Shown here in pieces: positions 10,094 to 18,624 of a DNA stretch of 64,000 nt. Each line of letters opens with the position of its first letter. Position 1 is the first letter of the stretch. The notes under the pieces were generated by a model. That model was not told where the DNA came from. It worked only from the letters and a program-made list of their open reading frames with translations, and did not search any database. The position numbers and the translations under genes are program-made. This DNA comes from Alkalicoccus urumqiensis (lineage in GTDB: Bacteria; Bacillota; Bacilli; Bacillales; Salisediminibacteriaceae), in NCBI RefSeq assembly GCF_002993335.1, contig NZ_PVNS01000008.1:62001-126000 (forward strand), read 5' to 3'.

Positions 10094-10948
10094 ATGGCAA
10101 TGGAACAATTTCAGGCCGGTGAAAACATGGTGTTGACCTGGCTGGACGGCGGGGTAACTCATATGGATGGAGGGGCGATGTTCGGGGTCGTACCGAGACC
10201 GTTATGGGAGAAAAAATATCCGCCTAATGAAAAACATCAGATTGAGCTGCGCTCGGATCCGGTTCTGATTCAGACAAAAGAGCGGACGATACTGCTTGAG
10301 TCCGGCATCGGCAGAGGAAGGCTGTCGGAAAAGGCGATGCGCAATTTCGGTGTAACAGAAGAGTCACGCGTGGAAGAGAGTCTTCAGAAGCTTGGACTCG
10401 CGCCCGGGGATATCGATGTCGTACTGATGACACATATGCATTTTGACCATGCCTGCGGACTGGTTAAAGAAACGGCCGATGGCCCGGTTCCAGCATTTCC
10501 TAATGCAGAGATCTGGTGCACAGCAGTGGAATGGGAGGAGATGAAGCATCCCAACATCCGTTCCCGCAATACTTACTTTAAAGAAAACTGGGAGCCGGTT
10601 GCGCATCAGGTGAAGACGTTTACGGATACGTACTCACCAGAGCCGGGCATTACCATGATTCATACCGGCGGTCACAGTGCCGGTCATGCGGTGCTGCGCC
10701 TTGAAACGGAAGCAGGGCGGTTCTGGCATTTTGCCGACATCATGCCGACCCACGCCCATCAGAATGTCCTCTGGGTGCTTGCTTATGATGATTATCCGAT
10801 GGATTCTATTGCAGCAAAACAGACATATACCGCTCCGGCAGTGGAAGCCGGCGACTGGATTTTTTTCTATCATGACGCTGTCTACCGGATGATACGTTGG
10901 GAAAATGTGGGCCGGGATATTGCCGGGGAAGTCCGACGGAACAAATAA
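10094..10948 (+). CDS. ytnP: metallo-beta-lactamase-fold hydrolase, YtnP-type lactonase homologue
   Basis: MBL-fold protein with the zinc motif HMHFDH near residues 114-119, and further ligands in GGHSAGHAV and in the [11 protein letters not shown] segment. B. subtilis YtnP (about 281 residues) is described as an N-acyl-homoserine lactonase homologue that degrades a streptomycete signal; the substrate here is unknown. The open frame extends to GTG 10076, but that codon overlaps the GGAGGAGG ribosome-binding site (10078-10085). ATG 10094, 8 bases downstream, is the better start (284 residues). It lies 24 bp after trmB and ends in a strong terminator. Confidence 0.85.
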   Translation: MAMEQFQAGENMVLTWLDGGVTHMDGGAMFGVVPRPLWEKKYPPNEKHQIELRSDPVLIQTKERTILLESGIGRGRLSEKAMRNFGVTEESRVEESLQKLGLAPGDIDVVLMTHMHFDHACGLVKETADGPVPAFPNAEIWCTAVEWEEMKHPNIRSRNTYFKENWEPVAHQVKTFTDTYSPEPGITMIHTGGHSAGHAVLRLETEAGRFWHFADIMPTHAHQNVLWVLAYDDYPMDSIAAKQTYTAPAVEAGDWIFFYHDAVYRMIRWENVGRDIAGEVRRNK

Positions 10949-10950
10949 AC

Positions 10951-10995
10951 ACACAGAAAAACCGCAGGAGGCTTGCTCCTGCGGTTTTTCTGTGT
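10951..10995. terminator. bidirectional terminator between ytnP and PepSY gene
   Basis: A near-perfect 20-base stem with a GCTTG loop, flanked by A-rich and T-rich arms, so it can stop both converging transcripts (ytnP from the left and the PepSY gene from the right). Confidence 0.9.
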
Positions 10996-11034
10996 GGGAT
11001 GATTCCCGTAATGCGCTGATGTTTCAGGGAAACA

Positions 11035-11358
11035 TCAGCCTTCCTGTTTTTTAAATTCCAGAACCGTGCCTGTTGCTGCATCGACGAAAAATTCGTAGGC
11101 AGAGGTGTTTCCGTCTTCTTCAGCGACAGTAATGCCGCCACGGTAAGCATCGTAGGACAGCTGCTCCTGATCGTAGGATTCCGGAATCATATGAACCCAG
11201 GAACCTTCCACCCGTCCCATTTCAGAAGCCTTTTTCTTCACCAGCTTCAACGCTTTCTCCGGCTGCATTAACGTTTCTTTTTGATCCATCGTTGTTTTTG
11301 CGAGGACAGTTACAGCAACACCTGCACCGACACCTGCAGCAAAACGTTTCCAACTCAT
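11035..11358 (-). CDS. small membrane-anchored PepSY-domain protein
   Basis: A 107-residue protein. The N terminus has a short hydrophobic, glycine/alanine-rich segment (about residues 6-21) that could be a signal anchor. The rest resembles a PepSY domain: a lysine-rich helix, then beta strands with YDAYRGGITV and a C-terminal FFVDAATGTVLEF strand. PepSY domains are thought to restrain peptidases or to act at the cell surface. B. subtilis has a comparable small gene (ytzB) in this neighbourhood; equivalence is likely but not proven. It converges on ytnP and diverges from ytoP. Confidence 0.7.
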   Translation of the reverse strand: MSWKRFAAGVGAGVAVTVLAKTTMDQKETLMQPEKALKLVKKKASEMGRVEGSWVHMIPESYDQEQLSYDAYRGGITVAEEDGNTSAYEFFVDAATGTVLEFKKQEG

Positions 11359-11541
11359 AGCACGACACTCCTCTTCATAACTTCAATCTTGCTTTCAGTA
11401 TAGCGGATGAAACGCAGAATGCCAACGATTCTACGTGGAAAATGCAAATAATTTCCGTAAGCGGGCAGGACATTGGTGGAGATTCGGGACAGTGTTCGAT
11501 AGAATGGGAGGTAGAAAAAATTTTGAAGGTGGTATGCATAC

Positions 11542-12609
11542 ATGGATACGTCTACATATGAGATGTTTGAAACATTGACGCAGCTTCCCGGAGCACCGGG
11601 GTTTGAGCACGGCGTACGCGCGTTTATGAAGCAGGAATTGAAAAAATACAGCGATGAAATTGTTCAGGACCGCCTCGGCGGAGTGTTTGGAGTCAAGCAC
11701 GGCGAAGGGCCGAGAGTGATGGCAGCCGGCCATATGGATGAAGTCGGTTTTATGGTGACATCGATTGATGAAAAAGGCCTTCTACGTTTTCAGCCGCTCG
11801 GCGGCTGGTGGAGTCAGGTGCTTCTCGCACAGCGTCTTCATGTGATCACGGAAAACGGTCCAGTGACAGGAGTAATCGGATCCATTCCTCCCCATCTTCT
11901 GGATGAGGCGAAGCGGAGTAAACCGATGGAAATGAAAAACATGTATATTGACATCGGCGCCGACAGTAAAGAAGATGCTGAGAATGCCGGCATCCGCCCG
12001 GGGCAGCAGGTCGTACCGGTCTGTCCGATGGAACGGATGGTAAATGAAAAGAAAATTATGTCCAAAGCCTGGGACAACCGTTACGGCACCGGCTTGTCCA
12101 TTGATCTGCTGAAAGAGCTGCAGAATGAAAAGCTGCCTAACACGCTTTACTCCGGAGCAACCGTTCAGGAGGAGGTTGGTCTCCGCGGTGCTCAGGCAGC
12201 AGCCAATATGATTCAGCCGGATATCTTTTATGCGATGGATGCAAGCCCCGCAAATGATGCTTCCGGGGAAAAGGATGCGTTCGGCAGACTTGGTGAAGGG
12301 GCGCTGCTCCGCATATTTGACCGCACCATGATTACCCACCGTGGCATGAGAGAATTTGTACTGGATACCGCCGAAACGAATAATATTCCATATCAATATT
12401 TTGTTTCCCAGGGCGGTACGGATGCAGGAAGAGTACACATTTCCAATAACGGTGTTCCTTCTGCTGTAATCGGTATTCCATCGCGCTATATTCACACGGC
12501 AGCTTCTATTATGCACGTGGAGGATTATGCAGCTGCAAAAGAGCTTCTCGTCAAACTGGTTAAACAGACCGATGCGTCCACAGTGGAAAGCATCCGGAGC
12601 CGAGTATAA
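11542..12609 (+). CDS. ytoP: M42-family glutamyl aminopeptidase/endoglucanase-type peptidase
   Basis: A 355-residue cobalt/zinc aminopeptidase of family M42 (B. subtilis YtoP has 357). Metal-binding and catalytic segments are visible: AGHMDEVGF near residue 63, WDNRYGTGL near 175, and [10 protein letters not shown] near 210, where the first glutamate is the expected general base. The C-terminal [11 protein letters not shown] holds the last histidine ligand. Such enzymes form cytosolic tetrahedral dodecamers that trim peptides. The ATG follows AAGGTGG with a 9-base spacer. Confidence 0.92.
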   Translation: MDTSTYEMFETLTQLPGAPGFEHGVRAFMKQELKKYSDEIVQDRLGGVFGVKHGEGPRVMAAGHMDEVGFMVTSIDEKGLLRFQPLGGWWSQVLLAQRLHVITENGPVTGVIGSIPPHLLDEAKRSKPMEMKNMYIDIGADSKEDAENAGIRPGQQVVPVCPMERMVNEKKIMSKAWDNRYGTGLSIDLLKELQNEKLPNTLYSGATVQEEVGLRGAQAAANMIQPDIFYAMDASPANDASGEKDAFGRLGEGALLRIFDRTMITHRGMREFVLDTAETNNIPYQYFVSQGGTDAGRVHISNNGVPSAVIGIPSRYIHTAASIMHVEDYAAAKELLVKLVKQTDASTVESIRSRV

Positions 12610-12700
12610 TACTGCTTCAGCGCCCACTCTATGGTATGGCCGGGAGTCTTTGAAAAATAAGAAGATTCCGTGAAGCTCCTCGTTGTCATAGACGAAGTGA

Positions 12701-12732
12701 AGCCCCCGGCGGAAATTCATCTGCCGGGGGCT
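12701..12732. terminator. bidirectional terminator between ytoP and ytoQ
   Basis: AGCCCCCGGC (12701-12710) pairs with GCCGGGGGCT (12723-12732). It sits between two convergent genes. The T-tract is short on the plus strand (CCTTAAAT). Confidence 0.75.
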
Positions 12733-12749
12733 CCTTAAATAATGATATT

Positions 12750-13196
12750 CTATTCGTCTGCAAAGAGGTAGGCGAGTGCTTCAAGTGCCTGGTCGATCGT
12801 TTCCACTGTTACCTGCGCCTTCTGGGAGATTTCTTTCAGTGGATGATGCAGCTTTTCCGGACGCACGAGAATGAGCGGCTTATCGAGCGCAATCGCAGCT
12901 CCTGCATCCATAGCGGTGTTCCACTGGCGGTATTCTTCTCCGAACAAGGCAACGACAATATCGGCTTTTTCGAGCCAGACACGCGTCCGCAGGTTGTTAA
13001 GCTGGGAAGCAGCATCGTCACGGTAGACCGGCCCCGGCTGATCACCCATAATTTCCTCCCCAATGCCGTCGGAGCGGGAGTGGTTCTCCATCGGTCCGGA
13101 AAACGTTACGGGAAGATTTTTCTTGTCTGCTGCCGCTTTCAGCTCTTTGCGCCAGTCGTCATGAATCTGGCCGGCAAGATATACATGAATCGTCAT
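12750..13196 (-). CDS. ytoQ: YtoQ family protein
   Basis: A 148-residue protein whose length and N terminus (MTIHVYLAGQIHDDWR) match the YtoQ family. The fold looks like a nucleoside 2-deoxyribosyltransferase relative: a YLAGQ start, a central ADIVVALFGEE strand and an AMDAGAAIALDKPLIL segment, which resemble the substrate-binding and catalytic parts of that family. The reaction is not known. The ATG follows AGGAGGG. It converges on ytoP, as in related genomes. Confidence 0.88.
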   Translation of the reverse strand: MTIHVYLAGQIHDDWRKELKAAADKKNLPVTFSGPMENHSRSDGIGEEIMGDQPGPVYRDDAASQLNNLRTRVWLEKADIVVALFGEEYRQWNTAMDAGAAIALDKPLILVRPEKLHHPLKEISQKAQVTVETIDQALEALAYLFADE

Positions 13197-13309
13197 CCTG
13201 ATCCCTCCTGATTGGAAATGTCTGGTCCATTTCTATCTTGAAGGAAGACATGCAGAGAGTCAATTTTACCGCCTGCGCTGCAATGATTTGAAAAGAAATT
13301 GAAACTTTT

Positions 13310-13340
13310 TCGACATATTACGACTATTTTATGCTACAAT
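13310..13340 (+). promoter_or_regulatory. probable sigma-A promoter with extended -10
   Basis: TCGACA (13310-13315) and an extended -10 TGCTACAAT (hexamer 13335-13340) are spaced by 19 bp. They lie about 37 bp before the lipoprotein start. Confidence 0.5.
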
Positions 13341-13376
13341 TACGCTGGTAAAAGACAGGATAGGAGTGAGTTTCCA

Positions 13377-13892
13377 TTGTGGTGGATGGGAAAATGGCTC
13401 AGTGCCGCAGGGTTGATCATTGCTGCAGCGGGATGTCAGGCGGCAGAAGATCAGGCGGCAGCTGAAGTAGACAACATCATAGCATCATATCTGAATGAAT
13501 CTCCAAAAGATCCGGTCTGGTCCAGAGAAGGGCTGTCCCTCTATCTTCCGGACAATGCTTCTGTGGAGCAGAAAGAGGATGAGGTGTATCAGATCAGTAC
13601 GGAGGACAGAGAATATCTGCTGTACCGGAATGATCTAATGGAAGAAGTCACTGCGGCAGACCCGGAGTACGGACAGACGGGGAACGAAGAGCCGATTGTT
13701 GCGGAAATGGAAGAGCAGGGAGAAGACCGGGCATTTGTCATTATCACCCCGTTCAATAAAGATATGTATGAACTGAAAATCGGCATGAACACGACATCGA
13801 TGACGACGATCATGAAACTCTCGGAAATGGAAGAACAGGCCGGGATCATGTTTGATATTGTCCAGTCCGCTGAACAAACGACTGAACCGTAA
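13377..13892 (+). CDS. putative lipoprotein of unknown function
   Basis: A 171-residue protein with a lipoprotein signal: a short basic start, the hydrophobic run LSAAGLIIAAA and the lipobox AAGC, so cysteine near residue 20 would be lipidated and the protein tethered outside the membrane. The mature part is acidic and shows no recognised domain. The start is chosen as TTG 13377, which has AGGAG about 10 bases upstream. The upstream part of the open frame (from 13299) covers the promoter. It stands alone between ytoQ and the EIIC-like gene. Confidence 0.75.
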   Translation: MWWMGKWLSAAGLIIAAAGCQAAEDQAAAEVDNIIASYLNESPKDPVWSREGLSLYLPDNASVEQKEDEVYQISTEDREYLLYRNDLMEEVTAADPEYGQTGNEEPIVAEMEEQGEDRAFVIITPFNKDMYELKIGMNTTSMTTIMKLSEMEEQAGIMFDIVQSAEQTTEP

Positions 13893-13982
13893 CTTCCTCA
13901 GGGAAGGCGGTTCTTTCTTCCATACAAACGTGAAATATTTCACAATGATGCAGATTGGCTTTTCTGCAGAAAGGGGCTTTTC

Positions 13983-15008
13983 ATGAAAGACTGGATGAAG
14001 CGGAAAGGGGTGGAGCCCGGTTTCCGTCTGTACTTTATACACTCGCTCAGTTATATGGCTCTCGGGCTGTTTGCTTCGCTCATTATCGGGTTGATCATAC
14101 AGACGGCAGGAGAGACGATGGAGGGCGCCGGTATCGAAGCAGCCTGGCTCACGGGTACTGGAGCAGCGGTGATAGCGCTGACCGGACCGGCGATCGGTGC
14201 TGCGACAGCTTACAGTCTGCAGGCGCCGCGGCTCGTTTTATTCGCATCGCTTGCAGCGGGTGCCGTAGGTTATGAGGCGGGCGGTCCGGCAGGAAGTTTC
14301 CTCGCAGCTATCATTGCTGTAGAGGCCGGCAAATTAATATCCGGTGAAACAAAACTTGATATTATTTTAACTCCGCTTGCAGTAATTATGACCGGTGCCG
14401 TTACGGCAGCTGCTGCCGGTCCCCCGCTGCAGGCATTCGTGACGAGTGTCGGACGATTTGTTATGTGGTCTGCGGAACAGCAGCCGCTGCTATTGGGCAT
14501 CCTTATTGCTATTACGATGGGACTGGCGTTAACCGCTCCTATTTCAAGTGCAGCCATTGCAGTCATTCTTGGACTGGAAGGCGTAGCAGCCGGCGCGGCA
14601 ACAGCGGGATGCTGTGCCCAGATGGTCGGCTTTGCCGTCTCGAGCTACCGGGAAAATAAAGGTGCCGGGCTCGCTGCGCTCGGTATCGGTACATCGATGC
14701 TTCAAATTGCAAATGTTGTCAAAAATCCCCGGATTCTCATTCCACCGACAGCAGCAGGAGCCGTCACAGGAGCTCTTGCCGCTGCCGTCTTTGCAATGGA
14801 GAACAACCCGGAGGGGGCAGGAATGGGGACAAGTGGATTCGTTGGGCAGATTATGACGTTCCGCACGATGGGATTCAGTCTTGACGTGTGGACGGCCGTC
14901 CTGCTGCTGCACTTTATCGTACCGGCACTCCTCAGTTTCCTTTTATCTGAATGGATGAGAAAGAAAGAATGGATCCGTTTCGGCGACATGAAAATTGAGC
15001 AGTCCTGA
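13983..15008 (+). CDS. PTS EIIC-like multi-spanning membrane protein
   Basis: A 341-residue, very hydrophobic, Ala/Gly-rich protein with about nine to ten predicted membrane spans. It resembles the PTS_EIIC_2 family of stand-alone IIC-like proteins (segments such as TAPISSAAIAVILGL and ANVVKNPRILIPPT). No phosphotransferase IIA or IIB gene is nearby, so transport through the PTS is uncertain; a regulatory or PTS-independent role is possible. The ATG follows AAAGGGG with a 6-base spacer. A similar gene sits near ytpQ in some bacilli but not in the classic B. subtilis order. Confidence 0.75.
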   Translation: MKDWMKRKGVEPGFRLYFIHSLSYMALGLFASLIIGLIIQTAGETMEGAGIEAAWLTGTGAAVIALTGPAIGAATAYSLQAPRLVLFASLAAGAVGYEAGGPAGSFLAAIIAVEAGKLISGETKLDIILTPLAVIMTGAVTAAAAGPPLQAFVTSVGRFVMWSAEQQPLLLGILIAITMGLALTAPISSAAIAVILGLEGVAAGAATAGCCAQMVGFAVSSYRENKGAGLAALGIGTSMLQIANVVKNPRILIPPTAAGAVTGALAAAVFAMENNPEGAGMGTSGFVGQIMTFRTMGFSLDVWTAVLLLHFIVPALLSFLLSEWMRKKEWIRFGDMKIEQS

Positions 15009-15081
15009 TTTCTGTATCATGCTGCAGAAACGTGTTACACTGCACAATAGATGAAAGAGAAAGAAGGGAGGAAGGCAGCTT

Positions 15082-15111
15082 ATGCTGCCGACTGCAGATG
15101 AAATCAGTTGA
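15082..15111 (+). CDS. possible nine-codon leader ORF overlapping the ytpQ start
   Basis: ATG at 15082 lies 10 bases after the strong GGGAGG and opens a frame of nine codons (MLPTADEIS) ending at TGA 15109-15111. It overlaps the ytpQ ATG at 15098, which has no Shine-Dalgarno of its own. It could couple ytpQ translation to termination of the leader, or indicate a start-site frameshift. It is only a sequence inference. Confidence 0.35.
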   Translation: MLPTADEIS

Positions 15112-15898
15112 GCTCAAACGGGCATTGGAAAAAGAGCTTCAGCATAAACACTGGACGACGTCGTTCGACCGGGATAAAGACACCTTCCGTGTAGAAGATG
15201 ACCGTGTCGGAAAAGGCATCACGATCCGGCTCGGCAATCTGAAACCGAAGTTTGAAGAAAATGAAACAGAAGCACTGGCTTCCACGGTAAAACAGATTAA
15301 AGAAGGCATGCGCCTCTTGATCGAAACAGCAGATATCCGCGGTAATGAGAATCGGATTTACCCCGTTCTGCGTGTACCTTCATTTGGAGAGGAAAAGCCG
15401 CTCGTCCGCGATGAGCATACGGCCGAAACATCTGTATTTTATGCGGTGGACGAAGGTGCCTCCTACTCGCTCATAGATGAAGCGATGCTGGAGAATTCCG
15501 GGAAAACGAAAGAGGAGATCCGGGAGCAGGCATACTTTAACATCCGCTCTCTACCTTCAGAAATGAAGCAGGATGAAGTAGCCGGCAATATCTTTTACTT
15601 TCTTCACGCCGGAGATGGATATGAAGCAAGCCGTCTGTTGAATGACCGGCTTCTGCGCGATCTGGAAAAGGAGATACACGGGGAGATGGCCGTGGCTGTA
15701 CCGCACCATGATGTGTTCATAGCCGCAGACATCCGCAATGAAACAGGATACGACGTTCTTGCGCAGATGACCTTCCAGTTTTTCTCTGAAGGCCACGTTC
15801 CAATCACGGCACTTCCGTTTATGTACAAAGAGGGAGAACTGGAGCCGATCTTTATTTTAGCGCAGAAGAAACCGAAGAGTACGAAAAAAGATGGATGA
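15098..15898 (+). CDS. ytpQ: DUF1444 / YtpQ family protein
   Basis: A cytosolic protein of the UPF0354/DUF1444 family, 266 residues from ATG 15098 (B. subtilis YtpQ has 269). No catalytic motif is recognised; the alpha/beta pattern and acidic composition are family-typical. The open frame extends to GTG 15032, but the extra 22 residues look non-homologous and begin before the only ribosome-binding site. The site at about 15066-15071 instead serves a short overlapping leader ORF (15082-15111). The next gene is sftA, as in B. subtilis, but ytpR, normally between them, is absent. Confidence 0.85.
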   Translation: MKSVELKRALEKELQHKHWTTSFDRDKDTFRVEDDRVGKGITIRLGNLKPKFEENETEALASTVKQIKEGMRLLIETADIRGNENRIYPVLRVPSFGEEKPLVRDEHTAETSVFYAVDEGASYSLIDEAMLENSGKTKEEIREQAYFNIRSLPSEMKQDEVAGNIFYFLHAGDGYEASRLLNDRLLRDLEKEIHGEMAVAVPHHDVFIAADIRNETGYDVLAQMTFQFFSEGHVPITALPFMYKEGELEPIFILAQKKPKSTKKDG

Positions 15899-15980
15899 TA
15901 GATTCATCTCATATGATGTATGATGGGGGAAAGGCAGTCTGTTAAGGACAGGCGCTTTCTCCTGTGGAAAGAAAGATCTG

Positions 15981-16019
15981 TCCCGGGGCGGTATAAACAT
16001 GCCACCCGGGATTTTTTTT
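15981..16019 (+). terminator. rho-independent terminator after ytpQ
   Basis: TCCCGGG (15981-15987) pairs with CCCGGGA (16005-16011), with imperfect inner pairing, followed by eight T residues. It separates ytpQ from sftA. Confidence 0.8.
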
Positions 16020-16105
16020 CGACGATAACCGGCAGCACGGATAACACAAGGCTGACGGAGGGACATACACATCCACAGCAGTATCTATATACTGGAGATG
16101 AATAT

Positions 16106-18199
16106 ATGAATTATATTGATAAATGGAAATCATTAATACCTGAAGAAGAACCCGAGAGACAGGATCAGCACGGCCGGATTCTGGAGCAGCACCGAGTCGA
16201 ACAGGACTTTCTGGAACCGGTGCGGATGCTTCATATTTATCCTAAAGAGCGTCAAATGACTGCCCGGAAGGAAAAGCCCGTGCCAGAAAAAAAGAGCGGA
16301 AGAAAAAAAGAACAAAAAAAGCCGGAGGAGACGGAAAAAGTAAAACCTTCCAACCGGCCGCCGTTTCAGGTGAGGGAGATTCCTTCCCCGATTTATGGGC
16401 TGGAACTGCAGCGTGAGCGGGCAAAACGATACATGGACAGCCGGCGGCCTGCTGTTTTGGATGAGCTGAACGAATCTGAGAGCCGGTCTGATCTTGAGGA
16501 GCCGGAAGCGGTACATGCTGAATTGCCAAAGACGGAAGAGCCGGAAGAAAGGCAGTCCGGCGGAGAATCGGCCATTTCGCTTGAAGTGAAGGGACCGAAA
16601 CATCGTGTTACAGGTTTTGTGAAACCGCAGGAGAGTGAAAACAAACAGCCGGGTAAACCGGAACCGGTTGAGCAGATAAATAAGCCTGCTGATACAGCCC
16701 GGTACGATCCGGCACCTGTCACACGCCCGCACGTAGAAAAAGACAAAAAGAGCAGAACGAAACCTGGTGAGCCGTTTAATGTATTAATGCAGCCGCGGGA
16801 TAAAGTGAAACAGAGAAGAAAGCCTGTATCCTCCTCATACCGTTTTCCCGGTTTGAACCTTCTTCAAGTGCCGCCGAAGCCGACCGGGGAGCAGGAAGAT
16901 TGGGCGCGGGAAACGGCGGAAAAGCTCGATGAAACGCTCGGCTTATTTCAAGTAAAGGCCAAAGTGGTGACATGGACGAGCGGCCCCGCTGTGACGCAGT
17001 TTGAAGTGCAGCCGGAGCCGGGGGTCAAAATCAACAAGCTCGTGCAGCTGACAGATGACTTAAAGCGGAGTCTTGCAGCTGTTGAAATACGAATGGAAGC
17101 GCCGATCCCCGGCCGGACGACCGTCGGTATCGAAATTCCAAATCAGCAGGCGGACCCAGTCATGCTGCGGACGATTCTCCGGTCCCGTGAATTCACCCAG
17201 CCGGAGTCGTCTTTAACCGTTCCGCTCGGTGTTAATATAAACGGCGAAGCCGTTTCCTGCGATATTTCCTCGATGCCGCATGGATTGATTGCCGGTGCTA
17301 CCGGTTCCGGTAAAAGTGTCTGTGTCAACGCCATGCTTGCCGGTATTCTATATAAAGGAGCTCCCGAGGACGTGCGCCTTCTTCTCATTGACCCGAAAAT
17401 GGTGGAGCTTGCCCCGTTTAACAAGGTACCGCACCTCGCTGCACCGGTAATAACAGATGCGAAAGAGGCGACTGCTGCGTTGAAGTGGGCAGTGGAGGAA
17501 ATGGAACGGCGCTATCAGCTGCTGGCTGAAGCTGGTGTGAAAGATCTGGAGCGGTACAATAAAAAAGCAGAGCAGAAACTGCCGAAACTGCTTATTGTGA
17601 TCGATGAACTGTCCGATCTGATGATGACGGCTCCGCAGGAAGTGGAAGATGCAATCTGCAGAATTGCCCAGAAAGCCCGGGCCTGCGGGATTCATCTGCT
17701 CGTAGCTACACAGCGTCCGTCTGTTGATGTCATTACCGGACTGATCAAAGCAAATATCCCATCCCGCATTGCGTTTGCCGTCTCTTCTCAGGCCGATTCA
17801 CGGACCATTCTGGATACAGGGGGTGCCGAGCGTCTTCTCGGACGGGGAGATATGCTTTACCACCCTGTATCAAGCTCAAAGCCGATGCGGATCCAGGGCG
17901 CATTCTTAACAGATGAGGAACTTGAGAGAGTCATTGATCATGCCGCAGAGACGCCGGCACTTCCGCCTCTGTTTGATGCGGAGGCACTGACGGAAAAAAA
18001 CATGTCTTCAAGCGGCGATCCTCTGTTTGAAGAAGCAGTAGCTCTCGTGACGGATCAGGGAAGCGCATCGGCATCTCTGCTCCAGCGCCGGTTTCAGATC
18101 GGTTACAACCGTGCTGCGCGTCTGATCGATGAAATGGAATCCGGGGGAATTATTTCACCGCCCCGCGGAACGAAACCGAGAGATGTTTATCTCTCCTGA
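16106..18199 (+). CDS. sftA: DNA translocase SftA (FtsK/SpoIIIE family)
   Basis: A 697-residue ATP-driven DNA pump that clears chromosome from the closing septum. Unlike SpoIIIE it has no membrane spans; the first 280 residues are charged and low-complexity, as in B. subtilis SftA (YtpS, longer at about 950). The motor has Walker A GATGSGKSVCV near residue 397, LLLIDPKMVEL, and Walker B LLIVIDELSDLM. The C-terminal gamma winged helix (about residues 635-697) ends in PPRGTKPRDVYLS and would read polarity sequences. The start is ATG 16106, because the longer frame from 15920 runs through the upstream terminator. Confidence 0.93.
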   Translation: MNYIDKWKSLIPEEEPERQDQHGRILEQHRVEQDFLEPVRMLHIYPKERQMTARKEKPVPEKKSGRKKEQKKPEETEKVKPSNRPPFQVREIPSPIYGLELQRERAKRYMDSRRPAVLDELNESESRSDLEEPEAVHAELPKTEEPEERQSGGESAISLEVKGPKHRVTGFVKPQESENKQPGKPEPVEQINKPADTARYDPAPVTRPHVEKDKKSRTKPGEPFNVLMQPRDKVKQRRKPVSSSYRFPGLNLLQVPPKPTGEQEDWARETAEKLDETLGLFQVKAKVVTWTSGPAVTQFEVQPEPGVKINKLVQLTDDLKRSLAAVEIRMEAPIPGRTTVGIEIPNQQADPVMLRTILRSREFTQPESSLTVPLGVNINGEAVSCDISSMPHGLIAGATGSGKSVCVNAMLAGILYKGAPEDVRLLLIDPKMVELAPFNKVPHLAAPVITDAKEATAALKWAVEEMERRYQLLAEAGVKDLERYNKKAEQKLPKLLIVIDELSDLMMTAPQEVEDAICRIAQKARACGIHLLVATQRPSVDVITGLIKANIPSRIAFAVSSQADSRTILDTGGAERLLGRGDMLYHPVSSSKPMRIQGAFLTDEELERVIDHAAETPALPPLFDAEALTEKNMSSSGDPLFEEAVALVTDQGSASASLLQRRFQIGYNRAARLIDEMESGGIISPPRGTKPRDVYLS

Positions 18200-18233
18200 T
18201 CAGGCGGCCGGGAACGGAATAGAAATCATTTTC

Positions 18234-18268
18234 AGTGGATGCAGGAAACGCATCCACTGTTTTTTTCT
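18234..18268 (+). terminator. rho-independent terminator after sftA
   Basis: AGTGGATGC (18234-18242) pairs with GCATCCACT (18250-18258) across a 7-base loop, followed by a G and then a run of seven or eight T. Confidence 0.9.
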
Positions 18269-18316
18269 CTCAGGGACTGGATTATAACGACCGGGAAAGG
18301 GTATAGTATAGGAAGC

Positions 18317-18345
18317 TTCACCTTCGGTTCTGTTTGCAGTACAAT
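18317..18345 (+). promoter_or_regulatory. candidate sigma-A promoter
   Basis: TTCACC (18317-18322) and TACAAT (18340-18345) are spaced by 17 bp, 65 bp before the small gene at 18410. The -35 is a 4/6 match. Confidence 0.4.
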
Positions 18346-18409
18346 GGAACCAGAAATAAGAAACAGGGAACCGTGATCGCAGAAGACACAATGAAAAGGA
18401 GATGTTTTT

Positions 18410-18598
18410 ATGCATCAAATTTCGTTAGGTCATCTGGTGGAACACGTATCGCCATCCCGTCTTTATCTTCTGACAGAGAGTGAGAGGACGAAATATGTAG
18501 TCCTCCGAAACGGCGTGGAGAACGTCGGTCAGGAAGACGTGGAAGAGATCATGGAAGCAGTCATCACCGAACTGGCAGAAGATGCCCTGTATCATTAA
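18410..18598 (+). CDS. small conserved-looking protein of unknown function
   Basis: A 62-residue acidic protein that I do not recognise. A strong ribosome-binding site (AAAAGGAGA, 7-base spacer) and a position 26 bp before the phosphoribosyltransferase gene, with its own ribosome-binding site, suggest a real two-gene unit. It has no membrane segment. A beta-rich first half (LYLLTESERTKYVVLRNG) and an acidic amphipathic helix at the C terminus (VEEIMEAVITELAED) are visible. No cysteines or metal motifs are present. Confidence 0.7.
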   Translation: MHQISLGHLVEHVSPSRLYLLTESERTKYVVLRNGVENVGQEDVEEIMEAVITELAEDALYH

Positions 18599-18624
18599 TT
18601 ACTGGAAAACAAGGAGATTCATTG

